Positions 45,389-54,867 of a stretch of 64,000 nucleotides of DNA are shown here, one piece after another. How positions within the stretch are numbered: position 1 is the stretch's first letter; each line of letters begins with the position of its first letter. The DNA comes from Nitrobacter sp. Nb-311A. GTDB lineage: Bacteria > Pseudomonadota > Alphaproteobacteria > Rhizobiales > Xanthobacteraceae. Under the pieces are notes generated by a model. That model was not told the origin of the DNA. It worked only from the letters and a program-made list of their open reading frames with translations, and ran no database searches. The DNA is taken from NCBI RefSeq assembly GCF_000152905.1, contig NZ_AAMY01000012.1, positions 48,935 through 112,934 of the forward strand, given 5' to 3'. The position numbers and the translations under genes were made by a program.

Positions 45389-46522
45389 GTGGTTTGATTC
45401 ATTCGGACGATTCCCAAATCGACCGAAGCAGTTCAAGCTTTCGGCATGAGAGCAGGCATTGTTATAAAAGTCACCCGGGCGGACCGTCATCGGCTTGAAG
45501 CGATCGTCTCGGATCGCAGCGCGCCTCAGAAACATGTGTGGCGGGCCAACATTATTCTTGCCACCGCTGACGGCTGTGGCACCGCCGAGATCATGCGCCG
45601 CTCGGGCAAATCGAAGCCGGTGGTGTGGCGATGGCAGGCGCGGTTCATGGCGGATGGCGTCGTAGGGCTGACGCGCGACAAGACGCGCAAGCCCGGGAAA
45701 CCACCGCTGCCGACCGGCACCGTGCAGAGAGTGGTAGACTTGGCGCTCGGGCCTGCGCCGGGAGAAACAACCCACTGGACCGGCCGAATGCTGGCGAAGG
45801 CCGCAGGGGTGAGCCTGCGCTCGGTGCAGCGTATTCTTGAAGCCCACCAACTCGCGCCGCATCGTATCCGCACGTTCAAGCTGTCGAACGATCCGAAGTT
45901 CGCCGAGAAACTCAAAGACGTCGTTGGCCTCTATGTCGATCCTCCCGCCCATGCGGTCGTCCTCTCGGTCGACGAAAAGAGCCAGATTCAGACGCTCGAC
46001 CGCACCCAGCCAGGGTTGCCGATGAAGCCGGGCCGGGCCGGTACGATGACCCACGACTACAAACGTCACGGCACCACCACGCTGTTCGCCGCCCTCAACA
46101 TTCTCGACGGCACCGTCATCGGCCGCAACATGCAGCGCCATCGTCACCAGGAGTTCATTCGCTTTCTCAATACGATCGAGGAGCAGGTCCCGGCAGGGAA
46201 AGTAATCCACGCCATCATCGACAACTATGCAACCCACAAGCATCCGAAGGTGCGCCAATGGCTGGCACGCCATTCCCGCTGGACGTTCCACTTCACCCCG
46301 ACCTCTGCATCCTGGCTCAATGCGGTCGAAGGCTTCTTCGCCAAGCTCACGCGCCGTCGCCTCAAGAGAGGCGTGTTCCGATCCGTCGTTGAACTGCAAG
46401 TCGCCATCAACCGCTTTGTCGCTGACACAAACGCCAATCCCAAACCCTTCGTCTGGACCGCCGACCCAAAGCGCGTCCTGGCCGCTGTCAAACGCGGGAA
46501 GCAAGCGTTAGAGTCGCTCCAC
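45389..46522 (+). mobile_element. IS630-family element nested in IS3 orfA
   Basis: The 1134-bp element is flanked by TA dinucleotides (45387-45388 and 46523-46524), the IS630/mariner target duplication. Ends are GTGGTTTGATTC at the left and the complement of GTGGAGCGACTC at the right. It contains one transposase gene. Confidence 0.88.
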
Positions 46523-46525
46523 TAG
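45446..46525 (+). CDS. IS630-family transposase
   Basis: The 359-aa protein has HTH domains (GTAEIMRRSGKSKPVVWRWQ; TGRMLAKAAGVSLRSVQRIL) and a DDE domain: first Asp in AVVLSVDEKSQIQTLDRTQP, second in VIHAIIDNYATHKHPKVRQW, Glu in SASWLNAVEGFFAKLTRRRL. Its length is normal for IS630. The stop codon TAG is formed by the duplicated target TA plus the next host base. Confidence 0.92.
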   Translation: MRAGIVIKVTRADRHRLEAIVSDRSAPQKHVWRANIILATADGCGTAEIMRRSGKSKPVVWRWQARFMADGVVGLTRDKTRKPGKPPLPTGTVQRVVDLALGPAPGETTHWTGRMLAKAAGVSLRSVQRILEAHQLAPHRIRTFKLSNDPKFAEKLKDVVGLYVDPPAHAVVLSVDEKSQIQTLDRTQPGLPMKPGRAGTMTHDYKRHGTTTLFAALNILDGTVIGRNMQRHRHQEFIRFLNTIEEQVPAGKVIHAIIDNYATHKHPKVRQWLARHSRWTFHFTPTSASWLNAVEGFFAKLTRRRLKRGVFRSVVELQVAINRFVADTNANPKPFVWTADPKRVLAAVKRGKQALESLH

Positions 46526-46784
46526 CCGCCGTTTGCCGGCTTCCAGGAATTCCTTCGACCAGGTGTAGTAGAGGCTCTGGGCTATCCCTTCCTTGCGGCA
46601 CAGCTCGGCTATGCTGTCTTCGCCCCGAAGCCCATCCAGCACGATCCGGATTTTGTCCTCTGATGAAAAGTGCCGCCGCGTCGCACGGCGGATATCTTTG
46701 ACTACGTGTTCGGCGGAGCGTTTGCCGCCAGTCGACTTCGTGCTCATGTTCGTTCCTTCGTCTGCGACGAGAACCGAACACTCC

Positions 46785-47025
46785 TTAGATCACACCATCA
46801 ATTCTGTGCCATAGGCGCTGATCCCGGACACAGGGGCGCTGACGGCAAGCACTCTCCGCGAATATAACTTAAATACAGTTCGCCAGCTTATGGCTAGCTT
46901 CATCTGTTTCCCGGATAAACAAGTTGTCGATTTCATAATGCATCTGCCAGAAATGCATCTGGGGAAGCGCCATGCCGCGCAATCTAATTGTACTAATGAG
47001 TCCATGCTCCCGGCGAGAGTAATGT
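46785..47025. other. Gap upstream of the P47-like cluster
   Basis: No gene. The promoter of the four-gene P47-like cluster should lie here, but I see no unambiguous promoter elements; the stretch is AT-richer than the genes that follow. Confidence 0.35.
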
Positions 47026-48276
47026 ATGGTCTACAATACGTTTGGATGGGATACGGTTTACGTCATTGACGTAAGCCTCGTGAACGCGGCTTTACGAGCA
47101 GAGAAACTTCCAGCGCTTAAGTATTCTTCCGATGGCGTCGAGATGACCGGGGCCATGGGATCCATGCAGATCGTCTCCGGCGGCAGCGGCAAGTTGTTGC
47201 GTATGTCGTTTCAGGTCACGCAAGGTTCTCTTGTTTCAAATGCTGTCGGCAATGCTTCTCTTGATGGAGTGACGCTCGTCGCCGATCTGGAACTGACCTT
47301 GCTGCCGAGTAGGGTGCCGACGTCGCAAAACCTGGTGCCGGACATTAGGCAGGTCAGTTCGCAGACCGGCCCCGGCCTGCTGACCCCGGTCAATCTGCTC
47401 GATCCGGGCAAGCATCTTAGTCCCGCGCAGCATGCGCTGGTATTTGCTTTGTTGCCGCAGTTTCTGGTGAGCGTAGCCTCGCAGATCACTTTCGTTCTGG
47501 CGACGGTGAACTTTGCCAGGCCAGCAACGGATTCCTGGCTCGCGCCGGTCAAGGCCGACTACGCGTTCATGCACAAGAACGATGGCAGCAACTATCTCGG
47601 CATTCTGGCGGTGACCACCGATCGCGACGTGTCCCAGTTGCAACGGACCATCGATGACCAGATCGTCTCCGGATCAAACAATGCCGGGCTGTTCATCGCC
47701 GAGTCGCTCTTTATGGAAAATATCATCGTTCCGGTTCTGGAAAGGGCCTATCCAGATGCCGGAACATCGAACTTCTATTGGACCGGACGTGAGATCAAAG
47801 CGCGCCGATCGTTCGGAGCCGGGTCGGTCAAGAAGGGCGCCATCACGTATCATCCGAAGATCAACTCGTTCGACCTGATGCTTGTCGGTGGGGCTCTCGA
47901 TACATCGTTGTCCGGAGACTGTGACCTGAAAGCTGGAATCCACATGAGCTATGACGCCAGCTCCAGTAATTCGTCGCGGTTCGACACCAATAACAAGCTC
48001 CTGACATTTGCGTCCGATCCTCATCCCCGTTTTCACAAGGACGTGCATATACCCTGGTACTGGATCTTCGGCGGCTTGGTCGTGGAGGCAATCGTCCAGT
48101 TGGTGGCTCGCCTGATCGGCAACGCGATCGCCGATGCCTTGCAGGGACAACAGGGCGTCAAGCTGGCGCGAACCCCTCCCGCATCGATCCAGTGGAGCCA
48201 CACCACCAACATCGATGTGAAGAGCGCCGGTCTCAACGGGTTGTTCTACATGCAGGGAACGGTGGCGCAGCAATGA
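47026..48276 (+). CDS. P47/OrfX-like TULIP-family protein, paralogue 1
   Basis: This 416-aa protein starts NTFGWDTVYVIDVSLVNAAL, the sequence-level hallmark of P47/OrfX TULIP proteins (the clostridial P47 starts with NTYGWD and VN in the same positions). Next come SMQIVSGGSGKLLRMSFQV, TDSWLAPVKADYAFMHKNDG, YLGILAVTTDRDVSQLQ and GLFIAESLFMENIIVPVLER. TULIP folds bind lipids or other hydrophobic ligands. It has no signal peptide, so it is cytoplasmic or exported by a non-Sec route. Unlike the three following paralogues it has only a short hydrophobic stretch near IPWYWIFGGLVVEAIVQLVA. Confidence 0.75.
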   Translation: MVYNTFGWDTVYVIDVSLVNAALRAEKLPALKYSSDGVEMTGAMGSMQIVSGGSGKLLRMSFQVTQGSLVSNAVGNASLDGVTLVADLELTLLPSRVPTSQNLVPDIRQVSSQTGPGLLTPVNLLDPGKHLSPAQHALVFALLPQFLVSVASQITFVLATVNFARPATDSWLAPVKADYAFMHKNDGSNYLGILAVTTDRDVSQLQRTIDDQIVSGSNNAGLFIAESLFMENIIVPVLERAYPDAGTSNFYWTGREIKARRSFGAGSVKKGAITYHPKINSFDLMLVGGALDTSLSGDCDLKAGIHMSYDASSSNSSRFDTNNKLLTFASDPHPRFHKDVHIPWYWIFGGLVVEAIVQLVARLIGNAIADALQGQQGVKLARTPPASIQWSHTTNIDVKSAGLNGLFYMQGTVAQQ

Positions 48277-48330
48277 GTGGCCGCGCCTGACTGCCGCTGT
48301 CGGCAGGGTTATGGAAACGGGGGAAGATGG

Positions 48331-49947
48331 ATGACCGCTGCGGCAGAAAAGATTGTTGTTCATCCCAGCAAATATGCCATCCGGATTCACGATCCGGACC
48401 CGATGCCGGAGCCGGCGCCACCTGCATCATCCGATGTGCCCATTGCGGATACACTGGGCTGGGACACGGTGTTCGCCATCAACCTGCCCCATGTGAACGA
48501 CGCCCTGCGACAGCCCGGCTCAGCTCCCGGCGACTTCAGCCAGATCTTTTCCTCTGCTTACGCTATCGCCGGCATCTTCGGGACGTGGCAGGTAACGATG
48601 GGCGGAGACGGTCAGGACATCTACCTGCTGGTTCCAGTCGCTAACGGCACGCTTGATTTCAATGGCTCGACCTATGATATCGCCGGCGGGCTGGCGACAG
48701 TCATGATCAATTTCGATTATGTGCCCGGTGTTCCGAAAGCCGCACCGATCCCTGGCGACGCCAAGGGGATATCCCATCAACTGGAAACGAAGACGACGAC
48801 ATCGGACCCGACCAACCAGCCGATAGCCGCCGTCGTCCAGTTTGTTTTCCCCGAGGGAAGCAAGGCGAGCGGCAACACGCCGACCAACCGGGCGCTGGTT
48901 CAGGGTGCGCTGACCCAGTGGTTCATCGATAATCTGGAGCGATTTCAGCATGTGTTCTCCACGGTGAACCTCGCGGAGAAGGCGGACAAGGCGAGCTTCC
49001 AATGGCTGAAGCCGTCGCTTACGGGGTATGCCTATGCTGACGGCACCAAACCGGAGAACAGCCTGCTGGGCGTGCTGACGACGACCCAGCGGCGCTCTAT
49101 CGCCGATCTCAGCCATCAGATCGCTCCCAGTGCCATCCCTTCGGGGGCCCAGTCCGGCTTCCTGATCAGCGCCCAGCTGTTCTTAAAGCAATCCGTTCTT
49201 CCCGGGTTGCCGCACGCCTTCAAAAAGGCATCGGCAAGCGATTTTCAACTGACCAATCATGGCTCGGAAATCACCCTGGCGCCCGGGGTGAGCGTCGACG
49301 TCAACGATATCGAGTACGGCGGGACCACCTACCACCCCAAAATGTCTTCGTTCAATCTGGTCATCAACGACACGGAAATTGTGACGAACATGGTCGTGGA
49401 CGTGGATGTCTCGCCGGGCATCAGCGTCACGATCATGATGACCAATTACCAGACCCTGACGCTCGTCACCAAAACCGACGGCACGCAGACGCTCGGCTAC
49501 AAGGCCACGCGGCCGCCCAGGCATACTTATGTGAAGCACGTAGCGGCGTGGGTCAAAATCACGACCGCGATCCTCTCGCTTCTGGTCGCCATCATCGGCG
49601 CCGTGGTGGCCGGGCCGGGGGCAGCGCTTGCAGATGCCATCATTATCGGAATCATCGTCGCAATCATTATCGGAATCATCGTCGGTATTGAACTGATCAT
49701 CGAAGACGTCATCGCCAAGGGCGTGGCGGAGGCCATGCCGTCAATCAATCCGATGGTCTATGCCGCGACAGATCCGATTGTCTGGCCGACGGCTGCATCG
49801 TCATTCACCCTCACATCGGCAGGGCTCAACGGCGCGCTCCAGTTCGGAGGGACGCTGAATTTTCCAACTCCGCAAGGAACGCCGTTGGCGCTGGCGCCAC
49901 CGTTGAGGGGCCGGAGGAGCAAGGCGACAAAACCCAGGAGGTCATGA
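48331..49947 (+). CDS. P47/OrfX-like TULIP-family protein, paralogue 2
   Basis: From ATG 48331 (GGGGGAAG upstream) the 538-aa protein has an N-terminal extension of about 45 residues, then DTLGWDTVFAINLPHVNDAL, IFGTWQVTMGGDGQDIYLLV, SFQWLKPSLTGYAYADGTKP, NSLLGVLTTTQRRSIADLSH and GFLISAQLFLKQSVLPGLPH. Near residues 415-470 lies a long hydrophobic glycine-zipper segment (IIGAVVAGPGAALADAIIIG, then IIVAIIIGIIVGIELI), followed by VIAKGVAEAMPSINPMV and WPTAASSFTLTSAGLNGALQ. It starts 54 nt after paralogue 1 and overlaps paralogue 3 by 4 nt. Confidence 0.75.
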   Translation: MTAAAEKIVVHPSKYAIRIHDPDPMPEPAPPASSDVPIADTLGWDTVFAINLPHVNDALRQPGSAPGDFSQIFSSAYAIAGIFGTWQVTMGGDGQDIYLLVPVANGTLDFNGSTYDIAGGLATVMINFDYVPGVPKAAPIPGDAKGISHQLETKTTTSDPTNQPIAAVVQFVFPEGSKASGNTPTNRALVQGALTQWFIDNLERFQHVFSTVNLAEKADKASFQWLKPSLTGYAYADGTKPENSLLGVLTTTQRRSIADLSHQIAPSAIPSGAQSGFLISAQLFLKQSVLPGLPHAFKKASASDFQLTNHGSEITLAPGVSVDVNDIEYGGTTYHPKMSSFNLVINDTEIVTNMVVDVDVSPGISVTIMMTNYQTLTLVTKTDGTQTLGYKATRPPRHTYVKHVAAWVKITTAILSLLVAIIGAVVAGPGAALADAIIIGIIVAIIIGIIVGIELIIEDVIAKGVAEAMPSINPMVYAATDPIVWPTAASSFTLTSAGLNGALQFGGTLNFPTPQGTPLALAPPLRGRRSKATKPRRS

Positions 49948-51539
49948 TGGACGCACGCGTTCTTGAAGCTCACGACAAACCGCTGGTCTTTAGTTTCCCC
50001 GATCTCGACGAAGATTTGCGGATTGAAGCCCTTGAAAAACACGACCGTCATGGAGCGGCTTTCCTGACGGCGCAGTCCGGCGGCGTCAATCCGCCACCCA
50101 GGGCTGATACCCTGGGTTGGGATACGGTATTCGCCATCCGAATGCCCGATGTGAACAAGGCCATCGTAAAGCAAAAGACGACACCGCCTACATTCTCTGT
50201 CAGCAACCCGCTTGGCGAAGGCTCTTCTCTTTCCGGCAATTTCGCCGCCTGGCAACTGACCACCGGTGCAGATGGAGAAAATGTCAATGTGCTGGTGCCT
50301 GCGAGCTCCGGCACGTTTATCTTCGGGGGCAAGAACTATGATCTGACCGGCGTGACCGCGACGGCACAGTATCATCTCAATGTGATCCCACCGAACGCAC
50401 CTCCCACCAAGCCGACAAAAACCGGCACCAAGCACAATATTGTTGTCAGTGACCAGGCGCCCGGTCCCAACGTTTCCGCGGTCTCCGTGGTTTTTATCGA
50501 CGTTCCGGCATCGACTTCGGTCAAATGGCCGAGCGGAATGTCAGTAGAGGCGGTGAAGGGGCTTCTCCTTGCCGCCATGGGGATTTACCTCAACGCCAAC
50601 ATAAAGGATTTCACGCAGACTTTCGCCGCCGTGGACCTCAATATCATGGCGGATCAGGGGACACTCCAGTGGCTGTCTCCGGCCCTGACCAGCTATGCCT
50701 TCGCCGATGGCGGGACGGTTGAAAACAGTTTCTTCGGCGTGCTGACATTGACGAGCGACATCGGCCGAGCAGAAAATCTGAAGCATGAGCTGGCCGCCTC
50801 GGCAATCCCGACCAACCAGCGCTCCGCCTTCCTCATCAGCCAGCAGTTATTTTTGCGCGAGGCGATTTTTCCGGGGCTGCCTCACGCGTTCAACAATGCC
50901 AGCACGTCCGATTTCAAGCTCGTCAACAACGATACGGAGATCATCAATAATGGCTCCGGCAAGGTGGAGCTTGATTCTGTGAAGGTCGGGGCGATCGATT
51001 ACCATCCCTATATCGAGAGCTTCGATCTGGTCATCAACACAACCGAATTTCACACGACCATGGAGGTCAAGGTCAATATTTCTCCGGGGATCGACACCTA
51101 CATCACCATCAACACCTGGCACGGCCTGAAACTCGAGAAGAAAACGAACGGCAAGCAGACCATCGGCTTCAGCGAGACCCGGCCATATTCTGCGACCCAC
51201 AGGGTACACACAGCGCCGGGGGTCATCATCACGGAGGTGATCGCCGGCATCATCGTTTCCGTTGTCGGCCTCGTGGTCGGCAAGATCGTCGATACGCTCG
51301 CCAAGCGCATCATCGTCGCGATTATCGTTGCCATCATTGCCGGGATCATTACGGCCATTCAGTTGATCATCACCGAGGTCATCGCCAAGGGCGTGGCCGA
51401 GTCCATGCCGGAAATCGATCCTCTGGTTCAGACCGGGACAAGCCCGATCACCTGGCCGACCCAGCAATCGCAGTTCGCCATCACCGCGGTGCAACTGAAC
51501 GAGTCGGTGCAGCTCAGCGGTGATCCCGGATTTGCCTGA
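49944..51539 (+). CDS. P47/OrfX-like TULIP-family protein, paralogue 3
   Basis: The 531-aa protein begins with AGGAGG at good spacing before its ATG at 49944, which overlaps the previous stop. The P47-like core starts at DTLGWDTVFAIRMPDVNKAI, with AAWQLTTGADGENVNVLVPA, TLQWLSPALTSYAFADGGTV, NSFFGVLTLTSDIGRAENLK and AFLISQQLFLREAIFPGLPH. A hydrophobic segment (VIAGIIVSVVGLVVGKIVDT; IIVAIIVAIIAGIITAIQLI) precedes VIAKGVAESMPEIDPLV. It is the closest relative of paralogue 2. Confidence 0.75.
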   Translation: MMDARVLEAHDKPLVFSFPDLDEDLRIEALEKHDRHGAAFLTAQSGGVNPPPRADTLGWDTVFAIRMPDVNKAIVKQKTTPPTFSVSNPLGEGSSLSGNFAAWQLTTGADGENVNVLVPASSGTFIFGGKNYDLTGVTATAQYHLNVIPPNAPPTKPTKTGTKHNIVVSDQAPGPNVSAVSVVFIDVPASTSVKWPSGMSVEAVKGLLLAAMGIYLNANIKDFTQTFAAVDLNIMADQGTLQWLSPALTSYAFADGGTVENSFFGVLTLTSDIGRAENLKHELAASAIPTNQRSAFLISQQLFLREAIFPGLPHAFNNASTSDFKLVNNDTEIINNGSGKVELDSVKVGAIDYHPYIESFDLVINTTEFHTTMEVKVNISPGIDTYITINTWHGLKLEKKTNGKQTIGFSETRPYSATHRVHTAPGVIITEVIAGIIVSVVGLVVGKIVDTLAKRIIVAIIVAIIAGIITAIQLIITEVIAKGVAESMPEIDPLVQTGTSPITWPTQQSQFAITAVQLNESVQLSGDPGFA

Positions 51540-51635
51540 TCAAGCTGCCCCCCGAATCTCTTCAACAGGTCTCGGCACTTTCGAGTGCCCGGACCTGACG
51601 ATCTGCCCCTGAACCGGCGTGAAAGGTGAAACGCA

Positions 51636-53156
51636 ATGGAGTTGAAAAAAGACATCAGCAACCCGAACGTCTTTTCAATTGCAGAGGGCGTGGTCTACGA
51701 TCTTCCCGAAGCTCCGCTGCGTGCCCCGGAGCTCGCTCCTGTACCCGCTTCAACCTTCGGCTGGACTCTGGTCAACGGGCTCGCGGAGGCGGAGGTGAAC
51801 ACGGCCTGGGCGGCAGATCAGCCTGCCGCAGCCACCGAGTTTTCCTTTGATCTGGGCGACGGCATCAGCGTCTCGGGGACTTTCGGGAAGGTCTCGATCT
51901 ATGATGGAGGGCCGCAAGGGCTGCAGGGCAGCGGCCGCTATCTCTATATCGCCATGCCCCTGACCAAAGGCGTAGTAACTCGCAGCGGCGCGAGCGAAAC
52001 GGTTTCGCCCGGCACCTTCGTAGTGCAGGCGCCGCTGGCCTTTTCGCCGCCGATACCTGCTTCGGCCGCGCAAACGGCTTCCGGTACGCAGCATGTTCTC
52101 GGAGTCGACTGGACGGAGACGGCGTCAAGCCCTGCCATCATCGACTATCTCTATTCGGGCACCGGCTCCCTGGGACCGGTGCCTTCCGCCTTGTTGCGGG
52201 CCGGGTTCGGTGCCTGGCTGCAGAGGGCCGCAGCGGGTGGGCAGTTGCCGAAGCTGAACAGCGCGACTGTGACGGTCAATAGGACGTTCAGTCGTTTTTC
52301 CTGGCTGCAACTGGTCCAGGCGTCTTATGCCTATCAGGGGTCGAGCGCAGATGCGCCCGGTATCCTTGGGATTCTGGGCGGGACCACATCGCCCGGCGCC
52401 TTCCACGTTCTCGCGCCGGATGTCATTCCCTCAGGCAGCAGCGCCGGGGTTCTGATCGGCAGTCAGGCGTTCGTTCAGGATGTGCTTCTTCCGGCGGCAG
52501 CCGCAGCCTTTGACGGGGCCAGCCCCGACGACTTCGAGCTGCTGAACGATGACACGTCCGTCTCCCTGAAATCCGGCAAAACCCTGAAACTGCCTCCGGC
52601 GACGGTCGAGAGCGGCAATTATGATCTGACCGTGACGCAGTTCTCCATCACGCTCCAGAATCAGCAAATCGTCTCCTTCGTTGAAGCGAGAACGGAAGTA
52701 GAGCCAGGCGTAACTCTTTTCGTTGACGTCACTCTGTACAATGGACTGGAACTCATCACCAAAGCGGACGGCTCCCGTACCCTAAATTACACGGTTACGA
52801 GAACCGCGAATGCCAGCCACCGGATTCACAATTCGACCGGAGCCATCATCGGCAAAGTTCTGATGTCGGTCATATTGACACTGATCTTCTCCGTCTCCGG
52901 CGCGGTGGCAAAAACTCTGGGCGAGAAAATCATGCTTCTTATCCTCGCCACTATCATCAAGGGAGCTGTCACTGCGGCGCAAAATATACTGCCGGACCTT
53001 TTGAAGAATGGTGTCAAGGCCGCCTTGCCGTCGATTGACGAAATGATCGATACCCTTGAGTCATCGGTTGTCTGGGCCGGGAAGAGCGGTAAGTCATTTG
53101 CTCCGTCCGGGGCCCGGCTCAACGAATCGATTCAAATCTCCGGATCGTTCAAGTGA
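51636..53156 (+). CDS. P47/OrfX-like TULIP-family protein, paralogue 4 (divergent)
   Basis: A 506-aa divergent paralogue: STFGWTLVNGLAEAEVNTAW replaces the GWDTV start, followed by FGKVSIYDGGPQGLQGSGRY, SRFSWLQLVQASYAYQGSSA, PGILGILGGTTSPGAFHVLA and GVLIGSQAFVQDVLLPAAAA. The hydrophobic segment is shorter (AIIGKVLMSVILTLIFSVSG; IMLLILATIIKGAVTAAQNI). It ends the four-gene cluster. The order and shared boundaries suggest repeated tandem duplication followed by divergence. Confidence 0.72.
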   Translation: MELKKDISNPNVFSIAEGVVYDLPEAPLRAPELAPVPASTFGWTLVNGLAEAEVNTAWAADQPAAATEFSFDLGDGISVSGTFGKVSIYDGGPQGLQGSGRYLYIAMPLTKGVVTRSGASETVSPGTFVVQAPLAFSPPIPASAAQTASGTQHVLGVDWTETASSPAIIDYLYSGTGSLGPVPSALLRAGFGAWLQRAAAGGQLPKLNSATVTVNRTFSRFSWLQLVQASYAYQGSSADAPGILGILGGTTSPGAFHVLAPDVIPSGSSAGVLIGSQAFVQDVLLPAAAAAFDGASPDDFELLNDDTSVSLKSGKTLKLPPATVESGNYDLTVTQFSITLQNQQIVSFVEARTEVEPGVTLFVDVTLYNGLELITKADGSRTLNYTVTRTANASHRIHNSTGAIIGKVLMSVILTLIFSVSGAVAKTLGEKIMLLILATIIKGAVTAAQNILPDLLKNGVKAALPSIDEMIDTLESSVVWAGKSGKSFAPSGARLNESIQISGSFK

Positions 53157-53396
53157 CGGATGGCAGGCACGGCGCAGATCACCGATAGAACCGAATTAAA
53201 GATCCCCTCGTCAAAATAGCCATCGGTCCTCAGATCCATTCGGAAATACCGTGCAACATAGCGCTGATTCATGAGCCGGGACAAATGGCCGTTACCGAAC
53301 TTCGGCAGCCATATCGGTGAGTCGTCATCGCGACCGTCCCTCGCCGACATGCTGTCAGCAGTTGCCGACAGCAGCATGCTGTCCAAGGTGCTGCGC

Positions 53397-54352
53397 GACC
53401 CGGCCAGCCTGAGTTCTGTTGCGCGCGCAGGTGCACCGCTCTCGTTGACGCTGTAAGAAATCGAAGCTTACGGCTCAAGCGCGAGCTACCGTTTTTTATC
53501 GGTTTTGTCCGCCGGTGAACCGTTCAAAGGTGTCATCGAATCCCACCTCGTCGTCATCAGACTGGTCGGCACGCAGTAGCGTAATCGAATGTCCGTTAGC
53601 CTGCCACAGGGTCTGGGCTGACAATTCGATGGCATGCTGGGGAGGGTGCAGCCAATCATCTGGCGCAACTTCATCGAAGCCGGAGATCGTTCCTTGAACG
53701 GGTTGTCCCAGGTCGCATTGTTCGCCAGCAGTAATTGAAAGGCGCGGAAACTCACGCCCGCAGGCAGCATATAAAAAGCGATTGTCCCTGCAGAAGACGA
53801 CGGCGAGGTCGTCCGGATGTAGCTCGACGAATCGCCGGGCTGCCGCCTCCCGGCTGATGTCGAATTCTTTTGCCATCGCCACCACCTGTGCCAATTTCGC
53901 GTTTCCGCACAGGAAGGGCTTCAGACGGTTTCGGGGCGTGAGAAGTTCGATAGCGAAGGAGTTGGCCTCGCTTTCCTGCCGCCGGTGGCGGTCGCCGATT
54001 TTGTCGCCGCTGGATAGCCTCATGTCCTGACGAGTACATCGGAAGCCGCCCACTGAGGTTTGCTCGTGGGTCGGATTGAGAAAGTGCAAGAGCTCATGGC
54101 TTAGGCTGAATCGCCTGCGTTGCCGATTCGATCTTGAATTCAGCAACACCCTGCCACGGTCCCGTTCCGGCATTGTGACAAGCGCGGCTTCGAGATTGGA
54201 GAGGGGCTCCTCGCGAATTTCATCGATGTCCAGAGCCGCGGCTATCTCGTAAATGGGAACGGCCCCGTTGAGGCCCGCCAATTGGTCATGGATGGCCTGC
54301 GCCAGACGTTGCGGGTTGAGCCCCACCCTCTATCGCCATGCGGTCCAGCGCA
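53397..54352. repeat. Segmental duplication, copy 1 (of 62212-63160)
   Basis: About 950 bp nearly identical to 62212-63160. It contains most of an ImmA/IrrE gene and a short upstream relic; similarity ends abruptly near 54352, just before the TonB-receptor fragment. Confidence 0.85.
53496..54326 (-). pseudogene. ImmA/IrrE metallopeptidase, 5'-damaged duplicate
   Basis: The 276-aa frame contains RRRFSLSHELLHFLNP with the HExxH motif (His77, Glu78, His81) and a downstream ESEANSFAIELLTPRNRL. It is almost identical to 62309-63178, but a 2-nt deletion just upstream separates it from the authentic start (MAIEDVG) and the XRE partner gene is missing. Translation from the GTG at 54326 could still give a near-complete peptidase without its regulator. 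Confidence 0.75.
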
Positions 54353-54665
54353 ACCCGCGGCATGCAGGGAAATCCCGTATCCAATAGCCATCTCGATGGC
54401 ATGAATGTCGTTGCCACCACGGCGCAGCCGATCGAGATGCTTGAGCGCGTTGAGGTCATCAACGGGCTGACGGGCGCATTTTACGGGCCGGCGAGTCCAG
54501 CCGGCATGTTCAATTTCATTCAGAAGCGGCCAACCGATACGTTTTATGACCGCTTCAGCGGCAGTCATGCGACCAGTTCGGCGCTGTTGGCCCACGGTGA
54601 TTTCGGCGGGCATGTCGGAGAAGCAAAGAATGTCGGCTATCGCATCAACCTGCTCAAGGTGTTAA
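54345..54665 (+). pseudogene. TonB-dependent receptor plug-domain fragment
   Basis: AQPIEMLERVEVINGLTGAF then YGPASPAGMFNFIQKRPTDT and FGGHVGEAKNVGYRINLLK are parts of a siderophore-receptor plug and first strand. Both ends are cut. It is not a piece of the receptor at 33271-35592. Confidence 0.65.
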
Positions 54666-54867
54666 TCGGCGTCGAACTTGGCCCCGTGAACTATCGGCCA
54701 CAATTCCTTGTCGCAGTTGACATAACCTGCGCCGGGGTGGGGTCAACACCGGCGCCTATCGTGACCCCACTCCGCCGAAGCTTTCTCAATTTCCATCAGG
54801 ACGTTACTGCTCATCCTTCCAGCGACGTGACCCCGGCGCCGATTCACAATCGGTTTTCCATGCCTGT

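Larger units (their letters stand above)
45241..46747 (-). pseudogene. IS3-family OrfA, interrupted by IS630
   Basis: The N-terminal part runs from 46747 (MSTKSTGGKRSAEHVVKDIR; HTH EDSIAELCRKEGIAQSLYYT) to GKRRL at 46523. After the IS630 element it resumes at 45388 as AGDTARAATTGEVRDLRRET and ends ENRLLKKSMIADGGDDE at 45241. Excision of IS630 and one TA would restore a continuous OrfA. Confidence 0.85.
44176..46784 (-). mobile_element. IS3-family element with a nested IS630 insertion
   Basis: The ends are marked by GGAGTGT (44176-44182) and its complement ACACTCC (46778-46784). The element carries orfA (split by IS630) and orfB (disrupted by a tandem duplication). The A-rich run in CTCAAAAAAAGC between orfA and orfB is a typical IS3 frameshift signal. 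Its left end follows the truncated recombinase of module C; no recombinase sequence resumes on the right, so a deletion accompanied or followed insertion. Confidence 0.75.

Noticed and set aside
53132..53478. Short frames on both strands between the P47-like cluster and the ImmA copy
   Set aside because: They overlap each other, and the part shared with 62212-62300 is a relic next to an istB fragment; no coherent protein can be chosen.
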